Source: Clostridia bacterium (GTDB taxonomy: Bacteria > Bacillota_A > Clostridia > Christensenellales > Aristaeellaceae). From it: DNA of 64,000 nt. Under the pieces are notes generated by a model. That model saw only the letters and a program-made list of their open reading frames with translations. It was not told the origin of the DNA and made no database searches. Both the position numbers and the translations under genes were made by a program. Positions 35,651 through 43,644 of the stretch are shown in pieces; the stretch's first letter is position 1, and each line of letters starts with the position of its first letter. Location of the stretch: assembly GCA_017518705.1 (NCBI GenBank), contig JAFWUC010000053.1, forward strand, positions 8,883-72,882. The letters run 5' to 3'.

Positions 35651-37036
35651 ATGGACTCCAAGCTTTGGGAAGGCCGCCTTGCGGGCGGCCTCAGCGGCGC
35701 CGCCAACGACTACAACTCCTCCATACGCGTAGACTCGCGCATGTACCGTGAGGACATATTGGGCTCACTCGCCCACGCGCGGATGCTGTGTGAAACAGGC
35801 ATCATTTCCGCAGAGGATCACGCCGCAATAGAAAGCGGCTTAAACGCCATACTTGAAGATATATCTTCAGGCAAACTGGCGATATCCCCCGAAGCGGAGG
35901 ATATCCACACTTTCGTTGAAGCCGAACTGACCCGGCGGGTGGGCGCTCCGGGCAAAAAGCTGCACACCGCCCGCAGCCGCAACGACCAGGTCGCAACGGA
36001 CGTGAGGCTGTACCTGAAGGGACAGGCGGAAAACGTCATCTCCCTGCTGGCAAAAATGGCCCGCGCCCTTACCGACAAGGCAGAAAAGTATACCGAAGCC
36101 ATCATGCCCGGTTACACCCACCTGCAGAGGGCGCAGCCCGTGAGCTTTGCCCAGCAGCTGCTGGCCTACGCGCAGATGTTTCTGCGGGACATGGGCCGCA
36201 TGTCCGACGCGGAAAAGCGCATGAACCGCTGTCCCCTGGGCGCCGGCGCACTGGCCGGCACGTCATTCCCCATCGACCGGGAGCTGACGAGCCGGCTGCT
36301 GGGTTTTGACGCGCCCTGCCTGAATTCCATAGACGCCGTGAGCGACCGGGACTTCTGCGTGGAGCTCGCCGCGGCTCTGAGCCTGATAATGACCCACCTC
36401 TCCCGCCTGTCGGAGGAGGTCATCCTCTGGTCCAGCTGGGAGTTCCGCTTTGTCGAGCTGGCGGACGAATACTCCACCGGCTCCTCCATTATGCCCCAGA
36501 AGAAAAACCCCGATCTGGCGGAGCTTACACGGGGCAAAACAGGCCGGGTGAACGGCGATCTCATGTCCCTGCTGACCATGCTCAAGGGGCTGCCCCTCGC
36601 CTACAACAAAGACATGCAGGAAGACAAAGAGGCGATCTTCGACAGCTTTGACACGGTAAAAGCCGCTCTGACAGTGTGTATCCCCATGCTGGAGACCATG
36701 AGCGTGAAAACCGAAAACATGCTTCTCGCCGCTGCCCGGGGCTTTATAAACGCCACCGACGCGGCGGATTACCTTGCCGCCAAAGGCGTGCCTTTCCGTG
36801 ACGCATACAAAGCCGTAGGCTCCCTGGTCAAATACCTTATATCCGAAGGCAAGACTCTGGAAAGCGCAGAGCTTGCCGACTATCAGCATTTCTGCCCCGC
36901 GTTCTGCAGCGATGTGTACGGTTTCATCAGCCTTGACGCGTGCCTTAAGCGCAGGAACAGCCTGGGCGGCACCTCCCCCGAGCAGACCGCCCGGCAGATA
37001 CAGTCCGTGCGTGCCGAACTGGCAAAGTATGAATAA
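35651..37036 (+). CDS. argH: Argininosuccinate lyase
   Basis: Cleaves argininosuccinate to arginine and fumarate. The 461-residue product belongs to the fumarase/aspartase superfamily, with TARSRNDQVATD near residue 108 and the catalytic GSSIMPQKKNPD signature near 278-289. Co-transcribed with argG. Its last 8 bases overlap the start of the acyltransferase gene, so that unrelated function may be expressed with arginine synthesis. Confidence 0.98.
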   Translation: MDSKLWEGRLAGGLSGAANDYNSSIRVDSRMYREDILGSLAHARMLCETGIISAEDHAAIESGLNAILEDISSGKLAISPEAEDIHTFVEAELTRRVGAPGKKLHTARSRNDQVATDVRLYLKGQAENVISLLAKMARALTDKAEKYTEAIMPGYTHLQRAQPVSFAQQLLAYAQMFLRDMGRMSDAEKRMNRCPLGAGALAGTSFPIDRELTSRLLGFDAPCLNSIDAVSDRDFCVELAAALSLIMTHLSRLSEEVILWSSWEFRFVELADEYSTGSSIMPQKKNPDLAELTRGKTGRVNGDLMSLLTMLKGLPLAYNKDMQEDKEAIFDSFDTVKAALTVCIPMLETMSVKTENMLLAAARGFINATDAADYLAAKGVPFRDAYKAVGSLVKYLISEGKTLESAELADYQHFCPAFCSDVYGFISLDACLKRRNSLGGTSPEQTARQIQSVRAELAKYE

Positions 37037-38192
37037 TTCAGACCGCGCCCCCGCTGCGGATATACTGCGGGTCATCAGCATAGGCATAGTGGGCTGGTAC
37101 CACATCTGGCAGCAGAGCTGGCTGAATCCCAGCTTTACCCTTTTCGGGCATTATTTCAATCTATACCCCCTTGTGAGCAGGGGGTATATGTTTGTGTACG
37201 TGATGTTCATGCTCAGCGGCTTCGTGCTCATGCTGGGCAGCTTGAGCGGAAGATATCCCTCCGTAAAGCGCTTTTACCTGGGCAGGATCGCGCGCATAGT
37301 ACCATCTTACCTCATGTGCCTTGTGATCTTCGGCTGTTTCGTCATAATCCCCGACGACCCGTATCCTTCCCTGGGATTCATGCTTAAGGATCTGCTAAGC
37401 CATCTGACATTCACGCATAACCTGGTATACGAAGGCTATCAGGCATCCCACTTCAGCCACGCCCTGTGGACCGTCGCCGTGGAAATGCAGTTGTACCTGA
37501 TATTTCCCCTGCTCGCCCGGTGCTTCAAAAAGAAACCGTATCTCGTCTTTGCCGGGATGCTGGCTATCTCCACTCTGGTAAAGCTGCTTATCCGCGCATA
37601 TATCCCGGATTCCACTTTATACATAAACCGCCTGAGCACCACCCTTGACGTTTTCGGCACAGGCATGCTTGGAGCGTATGTTTATTACCGCGTGAAGGAA
37701 CACGGTTTCGGCAGGTATGCGCTCCTCGCTTTCACTTTCGCCGGTCTTGGCTGCGTTTTGGGCGCGCACTTCCTCATGAAGAGCCTTGCCACGTTTACGG
37801 GCGGCGAGACGGAAAGGCAGGCGCAGATGTGGTTCGCGCTGCCTTTGTCCCTGCTCATGTGCACATTCACGGTATGCTTAAGCCTGAGCTTCGGATGGGT
37901 CAAAAAACTGTGTTCCAACCGCATAGTGCTGTTCTTTGCGGGGATTTCCTACAACTTCTACATCTGGCACCAGACCCTGGCGGTGCGTCTTAAGCAGGCG
38001 CGCATACCTTCATACACGGGCAGTACCCCGAACATGGACGGTCAGACGGTCTGGCAGCACCGGTATACGTTGGTCTGCTTCATCGCCGCCCTGCTGTTCG
38101 CGGCGTTTATGACCTATGTAATAGAAAAACCCTGCGCCAGGGCTTTAAGCCCGCGCAGGGAAGCTAAGCCGTCTCAGCCGCCGAATTCCTGA
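37029..38192 (+). CDS. Membrane acyltransferase, family 3
   Basis: A 387-residue integral membrane protein with about ten hydrophobic segments, of the acyltransferase_3 family. The first helix carries ILRVISIGIVGWYHIW, with the conserved histidine of the motif. The family transfers acetyl, succinyl or other acyl groups to exported sugars, peptidoglycan or glycolipids. The start is taken at the ATG that overlaps the argH stop; a longer frame inside argH is rejected. Its last 19 bases overlap the convergent UroD-like gene. The acyl acceptor is unknown. Confidence 0.86.
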   Translation: MNNSDRAPAADILRVISIGIVGWYHIWQQSWLNPSFTLFGHYFNLYPLVSRGYMFVYVMFMLSGFVLMLGSLSGRYPSVKRFYLGRIARIVPSYLMCLVIFGCFVIIPDDPYPSLGFMLKDLLSHLTFTHNLVYEGYQASHFSHALWTVAVEMQLYLIFPLLARCFKKKPYLVFAGMLAISTLVKLLIRAYIPDSTLYINRLSTTLDVFGTGMLGAYVYYRVKEHGFGRYALLAFTFAGLGCVLGAHFLMKSLATFTGGETERQAQMWFALPLSLLMCTFTVCLSLSFGWVKKLCSNRIVLFFAGISYNFYIWHQTLAVRLKQARIPSYTGSTPNMDGQTVWQHRYTLVCFIAALLFAAFMTYVIEKPCARALSPRREAKPSQPPNS

Positions 38193-39295
38193 CGGAAACG
38201 GTCGCAGTAATACCTGACGTTGTCCCACTTGGCGTCCGGCGCGATCCTGTGGTCGGGGCAGGGACTGTATCCGCCCAGGTCGATAAGGGGCTTTAAGCGT
38301 TCTATCTCCGCGTCCACCGCCTTAAAGTCCTTGCTGAACACCCGTTTGTCCATGCCGCCCACGCCCTTGATGGCCGGGCCGTATTTTTCTCTCCAGGGCG
38401 CTATCGAGGCGTTCCATGTGCCCACCTCTATGGGAAACATGGTATTTACGCCGTTTTCCAGCCATATGGGCACCAGTTCGTCTATCTTGCCGTCACAGTC
38501 CAGAGAGATTATATCCGTACCGTGGGCGCGCATCTCGTCCGTGATCTTTTTATACCATTTGCCGGTAAGCCGCCCGAACACCGCGGGTCTGAGCAGCGGA
38601 CCGGTCTTAAAGCATATGTCCTCCCAAAAATGGCCGTAATCAAACTTGAGTCCCAGCTTCATGGCTTCTTTCACGCATTCGTAGCACAGGGAGTCGACCG
38701 TATCCACGATCTCCTCATAAAGCTCCTCGTCATCCACGGCCAGGTAGCTCAGTTCTTCCACGCCCACCATGTTCCTGACATTGCCGTAAAGCGAGCCGAG
38801 ATGCAGGTATATCGGGTGGTCTTCCCCTTTAAGGCGCTCATATTCCCGCTTGATATTCTCACCGTCCACTCTTTCCGGGAAGAATCTGAGCCGGGGCAGG
38901 TATTCCTCCTCCCAGGCTTTCCTGTCCTTCAGGGTAGTGCCCACGTGGGCGGGTATGGACACCACGCCCGGCTTGCTCTTGGTGATCAGCCCCATGCTGT
39001 CACGGCGGATCTCGCTGCCGTCAGGCAGCACCTCCAGCACTTCGGACTTGAATGACGGGTTCAGAAAGCCGCTGAAGCCCAGACCGCCGCCCCAGTTGAA
39101 GTCAAAACCCAGCAGCTGGTTTATCTTATGGTCGGTCGCGTTGCCGTCTCCCCAGTTATTGGCATCCTCGATGGTGATATGCCCTTCCTCCGCCCACTTC
39201 AGCAGTGTCTCACGCCAGAATCCGAAGACCACCAGGGGCATGCGGTCATATTTTTCATAGTTCATTATAGCGTGGAGCCGCTGGGTATTATTCAT
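38174..39295 (-). CDS. UroD/MtaA-like (uroporphyrinogen decarboxylase family) protein
   Basis: A 373-residue TIM-barrel protein of the uroporphyrinogen decarboxylase superfamily. The start MNNTQRLHAIMNYEKYDRMP and the acidic/aromatic pattern are those of the broad non-haem group in anaerobes, which includes corrinoid methyltransferases (MtaA, MtbA) and many uncharacterised proteins. No haem-synthesis gene or corrinoid protein is nearby, so true UroD activity is unlikely. The frame is open to 39508, but the ATG at 39295 has GGAGG 9 bases upstream. Function unknown. Confidence 0.8.
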   Translation of the reverse strand: MNNTQRLHAIMNYEKYDRMPLVVFGFWRETLLKWAEEGHITIEDANNWGDGNATDHKINQLLGFDFNWGGGLGFSGFLNPSFKSEVLEVLPDGSEIRRDSMGLITKSKPGVVSIPAHVGTTLKDRKAWEEEYLPRLRFFPERVDGENIKREYERLKGEDHPIYLHLGSLYGNVRNMVGVEELSYLAVDDEELYEEIVDTVDSLCYECVKEAMKLGLKFDYGHFWEDICFKTGPLLRPAVFGRLTGKWYKKITDEMRAHGTDIISLDCDGKIDELVPIWLENGVNTMFPIEVGTWNASIAPWREKYGPAIKGVGGMDKRVFSKDFKAVDAEIERLKPLIDLGGYSPCPDHRIAPDAKWDNVRYYCDRFRQEFGG

Positions 39296-39326
39296 AAAAA
39301 AGCCTCCGTTTTGTGCTATTATTGTG

Positions 39327-39335
39327 ATTTTAGCA
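39327..39335 (-). promoter_or_regulatory. Extended -10 of UroD-like gene
   Basis: TGCTAAAAT on the minus strand, an extended -10 element 31 bases before the ATG; the -35 region is poor. Confidence 0.5.
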
Positions 39336-39408
39336 CATATTATTTTCTGTTTTGTTAGCCTTGGTTTCGTTTTTGCTACAAATAAATCTCTAAATCGTGT
39401 AAATGATA

Positions 39409-39437
39409 TTGCAAAATTATTGCCGGAGTTGTATAAT
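39409..39437 (+). promoter_or_regulatory. Promoter of envelope operon
   Basis: TTGCAA (39409-39414), a 17-bp spacer and TATAAT (39432-39437). It is followed by a 55-base AT-rich leader before the SH3-repeat gene. Confidence 0.8.
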
Positions 39438-39496
39438 ATTTCCGAGTACATATACCCGTGATTTTTTGATAAAAAAGTGTTTCGAGGAAGTACGCT

Positions 39497-42349
39497 ATGA
39501 AAAATCAAAACCTGCCCACAAAACTGCTGTCCATCGCTTTGGCGCTGGCGTTTATTATCGCGCTGTTTCCGGCAGCCAGAGCGGAAAGTTACGAGGCTGA
39601 GGTTAATGTGAACCGCATGGTGGTGCGCTCAGGTCCCACCACCGCTTACGGCATATTGGGATACCTGAACAAGGGCACCCGTGTAACGGTGCTGGCAACA
39701 TCCGGCAAAATAGCCAAGATAAGCTACAAAGGCAAAACCGGCTATTCTCTGCTCAGCCAGCTTACCCCTGTGGAGAAGCCTACCCCCACGCCCACCGCGA
39801 CCGCGAACACCGACAGCGGCTCCCTGTCCGGTCTGGGCACCATAACCTCCGCCACGGCGAACGTTTACGCTTCCGCGTCCGCTTCCTCGAATGTCCTTAT
39901 GGTCGCCAAGCAGGGGCAGACCTTCACCGTGCTCGCCACTAACGGCTCCTGGGCAAGGCTCCAGAACGGCAGTTCCATCGGCTACGTCAAGATGTCGCAG
40001 CTCAACATCCGTGTGGGCGTCACCGCCACTCCCGCGCCGGGAAGCGTTACCGCGACCCCCACTCCCACCGCTTCTGCCGTGCCGACTCCCACCCCCACCG
40101 GACTGGCTTACATAAAACAGGACAAAACCAAGATATACGCTTCTTACAGCACGAATTCCAACGTTATCGCCGTAATGAACAGGGGCGCCGACTTCACCAT
40201 CCTTGACATGAACGACAACTGGGTCAAGCTGGAAAACGGCAAAAATGTCGGCTTTGTGGAGCGCAAAAACGTGAACATTGTGCCCGGCGTCACCGCCACA
40301 CCCAAAGCGGGCTCCGCTACGCCCACCCCGACTCCCAAGCCCACTCCCACCCCCACCCCGAGCACGGCGACCAACCAGAACATACCGGCTTTCGCCAACT
40401 GCTCCGTGCCGCTGTACAAGTCTCCCTCCACCGCTTCCGAGAAAATCAGGACCCTGTCCATGGGCCAGGAGCTCACCGTATGGGGCTGGAACGGCGCCTG
40501 GGCTGCGGTGATCGTGTCCGGCACAAAGGGCTACACCTCTTTGAGCGCGCTCACAAAGGTCAGCGACGTCACCCTGCAGCCCGCCATGCGTGCGGAAGCG
40601 CAGGTCTCCGCCAGCCGCGTGACCTTCTATAAATACGCTTCCAGTTCCTCCAAGACGGTCGGTTCCCTCACCTCCGGGTCCGAAGTGACCGTGCTTGCCA
40701 CAAACGGCACCTGGGCGCTGGTGGAATACCGCGGCAACCGGGGCTATTGCACCGCCTCCAGCCTCTCCGCGATCACCAACCCCACGCTGGAGCAGACCGA
40801 AAACATCTCTGCGCTCACAAACAAAAAGACCAAGGTGTACGCTTACGCCACCACATCTTCCGATACCCTTGCCACCCTTAACCAGGACACTTTCCTGACG
40901 CTGCTCGGGCATAACGGCCAGTGGGGTCTTATCGACTGCAACGGCCACAAGGGCTATGTGGACATCAATTCCCTGGTCAGGTACTCCAGCGTCACCCTGA
41001 ACGAAGACGAACGCTATCAGGCCACCGTCACCGTCGCGGGCAGCGTAAAGAAATACGCCTACGACGCCAGCACCGGCGCAGGCTCCGTCAGCGCGGGAAT
41101 GAAAGTGAACGTGCTGGCGCACAACACCTACTGGGCGCTGATAGAGCGCAACGGGCACAAGGGCTATTATCCCGTGACCGGGCTCAAGATCCACCTGGAC
41201 GAATTCATTTCCCCGACGGAGATGACTTTTGAGGCCACTGTGATCTGCGCCGCCCCCGCCTACGCCGCGGCGCTTGACAGCGCGAACCGGCTGGGCACCA
41301 TCCCCATCGCCACAAACGTTACCGTCACCGCATATACGGACAAGTGGGCGCGCATCAGCTACTCCGGCGTGACCGCGTACCTGCTCAGGAACACCCTGTC
41401 CGCGACCGATTATATCGAGCTCAAAAACGGCGTATCCGCGGCCAACCAGATCCTCGCCCTGCAGAAAAAGCTGGAAGACCTGGGTTATTTCGACGGTCTG
41501 CCCGCCGGAAACTACGGCTCGCTCACCACGAACGCGGTGTCCCGCTTCCAGAACCAGATCGGCCTGAGCGCCAGCGGCGTTGCGGACAAGACCACCCAGC
41601 GCGTGCTCTACGGCGGCCACGCGCCTCAGAGCTCCATCAAAACCGCCAACCTGTCTAAGGGTTCGGTGGGCAGCGACGTGACCCGTCTGCAGACCCGCCT
41701 GACCTACAAGGGTTATCTGAGCGCCGGCATAGACGGAGACTTCGGCAACATCACCCTGAGCGCCGTAAAGCTGTACCAGAAGAAGGCCGGGCTTGAGGAG
41801 ACCGGCGTGGCCGATCCTGCCACCCTGTCCAGTCTGTTCTCTTCCTCCGCGCCCAAGAACACCGGCGCCGCCGTCAGCGGCTCGGGTTCATCCTCAAGCG
41901 GAGGCAGCGCTTCCACCGGCAACTACTCCACCAACCCCAACGACGACCCCGCCAGCGGCACGGGCTCCTCTAACATAGAGACCGTTGTCACCCACGCCCT
42001 GCAGCAGCTGGGCAAGCCCTACATTTACGCCACTTCCGGCCCCAACAGCTTCGACTGTTCCGGCTTCACCAGCTACTGCTACAGGAAGATCGGCATCTCC
42101 CTGGGCCGCAGCGCGTATGCCCAGGGTTACGGCAGAGGCACCAAGATAGAGAGCGTGAGCGCGATGAAGCGCGGCGATATCGTGTGCATGAACACCATTA
42201 CCGACTCGGACCTCAGCGACCACGTGGGCATCTACCTGGGCGGCGGCAAGTTCATACACGCCTCCTCCGCCGCGGGCAAGGTCATCATTTCCTCCATCAC
42301 CACCGGTTATTACAACCGGGTGTTCTCCTGGGCCAGGAGGATCGTGTAA
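39497..42349 (+). CDS. Secreted SH3-repeat, PG-binding NlpC/P60 hydrolase
   Basis: A 950-residue secreted cell-wall protein. A signal peptide (cleavage near ARA-ES, residue 29) is followed by eight SH3-like repeats of about 60-70 residues, each with a Y-x-x-A-S, G-x-x-V-T-V-L and N-G-x-W-A pattern. The first three are separated by TPTP-rich linkers. Then come two PG_binding_1 domains (about 648-710 and 720-780) and a Ser/Gly linker. The C-terminal NlpC/P60 peptidase has Cys854 (FDCSGF), His909 (DHVGIY) and His921, a complete catalytic set. It probably cleaves peptidoglycan stem peptides. It is the first gene of an operon with HAD-TMK and the relic-kinase protein (TAATG coupling). Confidence 0.94.
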   Translation: MKNQNLPTKLLSIALALAFIIALFPAARAESYEAEVNVNRMVVRSGPTTAYGILGYLNKGTRVTVLATSGKIAKISYKGKTGYSLLSQLTPVEKPTPTPTATANTDSGSLSGLGTITSATANVYASASASSNVLMVAKQGQTFTVLATNGSWARLQNGSSIGYVKMSQLNIRVGVTATPAPGSVTATPTPTASAVPTPTPTGLAYIKQDKTKIYASYSTNSNVIAVMNRGADFTILDMNDNWVKLENGKNVGFVERKNVNIVPGVTATPKAGSATPTPTPKPTPTPTPSTATNQNIPAFANCSVPLYKSPSTASEKIRTLSMGQELTVWGWNGAWAAVIVSGTKGYTSLSALTKVSDVTLQPAMRAEAQVSASRVTFYKYASSSSKTVGSLTSGSEVTVLATNGTWALVEYRGNRGYCTASSLSAITNPTLEQTENISALTNKKTKVYAYATTSSDTLATLNQDTFLTLLGHNGQWGLIDCNGHKGYVDINSLVRYSSVTLNEDERYQATVTVAGSVKKYAYDASTGAGSVSAGMKVNVLAHNTYWALIERNGHKGYYPVTGLKIHLDEFISPTEMTFEATVICAAPAYAAALDSANRLGTIPIATNVTVTAYTDKWARISYSGVTAYLLRNTLSATDYIELKNGVSAANQILALQKKLEDLGYFDGLPAGNYGSLTTNAVSRFQNQIGLSASGVADKTTQRVLYGGHAPQSSIKTANLSKGSVGSDVTRLQTRLTYKGYLSAGIDGDFGNITLSAVKLYQKKAGLEETGVADPATLSSLFSSSAPKNTGAAVSGSGSSSSGGSASTGNYSTNPNDDPASGTGSSNIETVVTHALQQLGKPYIYATSGPNSFDCSGFTSYCYRKIGISLGRSAYAQGYGRGTKIESVSAMKRGDIVCMNTITDSDLSDHVGIYLGGGKFIHASSAAGKVIISSITTGYYNRVFSWARRIV

Positions 42350-43644
42350 TGTCCCTCAGATTCAGGCAGGTCATATTCGATCTGGACGGCACCATAACCC
42401 GCTCGGCTCCGGGCATCTGCGCTTCCACCGTCTACGCCATAGACAAAATGGGCTTCCCTGCCCTCCCGGACGACAAGCCGCTGGAGTTCGTGGGTCCGCC
42501 CCTCAGGGACAGCTTTAAGCGCCTGTGCGGCATGACCGAAGACGAATCCGTCCGGGCGACCGCCCTGTTCAGGGAAAGGCACGTGGCGATTGGCTGGAAG
42601 GAAGCCTCGGTCTACCCCGGCATCTACGAAACGATCTTTTCGCTCAAGCGCGAAGGCGCGATCATCACTCTCGCCTCCTCAAAGTCCCGTTCCCTGTGCG
42701 TAAAGACACTGGAATATTTCGGGCTGCTGCCGTTTTTTGACGACGTAGTCGCCCCGAACGAAAACAACGCCCACATCATAACCAAGTGTGAGCTTATCAC
42801 TTCCGCGCTCAAAACGGACAAGGCGGACGCCTGCATGGTGGGCGACCGCGTTTTCGACATAGACGGCGCGCGCAAGGCGGGCGTGTACTCCATTGCCGCA
42901 GGTTACGGTTACGGTTCACGCGAAGAGCTTGACGCCTGCAAGCCCGACGCCATCGCCCCCGATCCCGCTTCCCTGAGGCAGCAGCTGCTGGGAGACGCGC
43001 CGCGCATGCCGGGCTTCTTTATAACCCTCGAAGGCTCCGACGGCTGCGGGAAGACCACCCAGAGCCGCCTGCTCAAGGCGTATCTTGAGAGTCTCGGTTT
43101 GGACGTGGTCGCCACGCGGGAACCGGGCGGCTGCCCTATTTCCGAGAGGATCCGCGGCGTACTGCTCGACGTGAGCAGCCTTGGCATGACGGACGAGTGC
43201 GAGGCGCTTTTGTTTGCCGCCGCCCGTCAGCAGCACATAAGCGACACCATACTGCCCGCACTCAACCGTGGCAAGCTCGTGCTGTGCGACCGTTTCGTGG
43301 ACTCCTCCATCGCCTACCAGGGCTACGGGCGCGGTCTGGGCGACTGGGTCAGGCAGATAAACGAGCACGCCCTTGCCAAATGCACGCCCGATCTGACGGT
43401 AGTATTCGACATCAGCCCGGACGAGGCGCTCAAGCGCCGTCTGGGAGAACAGGCCGCCGACCGTATAGAGCTTTCAAAAGAAAAACTGCAGCGGCGGGTA
43501 TATGAGGCCTTTATCGCCCTGTGCGAAAGCGGAGAAAAACGCTATAAACGCCTGGACGCCACCGGAACTCCGGAACAAATCTTCGACAATCTTCGCCAAA
43601 CGGTAGTAAGGCTGCTGACAAGCCCTCCCGGGGAGGTAGAGTAA
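42349..43644 (+). CDS. HAD phosphatase-thymidylate kinase fusion
   Basis: A 431-residue two-enzyme fusion in one frame. Residues 1-215 are a HAD-superfamily hydrolase of the phosphoglycolate-phosphatase type: FDLDGT (10-15), a TLASSKS motif near 107-113 and VGDRVFDIDGA (164-174). Residues 220-431 are a full thymidylate kinase: P-loop GSDGCGKTTQ (229-238), REPGG, CDRFVDSS and YQGYGRGL. Both halves keep their key residues. An internal ATG at 43006 (residue 220) has GGGAG 11 bases upstream, so a free thymidylate kinase could also be made. The main start overlaps the upstream stop (TAATG) with AGGAGG before it. The kinase makes dTDP for DNA synthesis; the phosphatase substrate is unknown. Confidence 0.92.
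   Translation: MSLRFRQVIFDLDGTITRSAPGICASTVYAIDKMGFPALPDDKPLEFVGPPLRDSFKRLCGMTEDESVRATALFRERHVAIGWKEASVYPGIYETIFSLKREGAIITLASSKSRSLCVKTLEYFGLLPFFDDVVAPNENNAHIITKCELITSALKTDKADACMVGDRVFDIDGARKAGVYSIAAGYGYGSREELDACKPDAIAPDPASLRQQLLGDAPRMPGFFITLEGSDGCGKTTQSRLLKAYLESLGLDVVATREPGGCPISERIRGVLLDVSSLGMTDECEALLFAAARQQHISDTILPALNRGKLVLCDRFVDSSIAYQGYGRGLGDWVRQINEHALAKCTPDLTVVFDISPDEALKRRLGEQAADRIELSKEKLQRRVYEAFIALCESGEKRYKRLDATGTPEQIFDNLRQTVVRLLTSPPGEVE

Noticed and set aside
39629..41620. 663-codon open frame on the minus strand, glycine-rich
   Set aside because: It is antisense to the SH3-repeat gene. The bias comes from high GC and repeat codons; it has no ribosome-binding site or recognisable domain.
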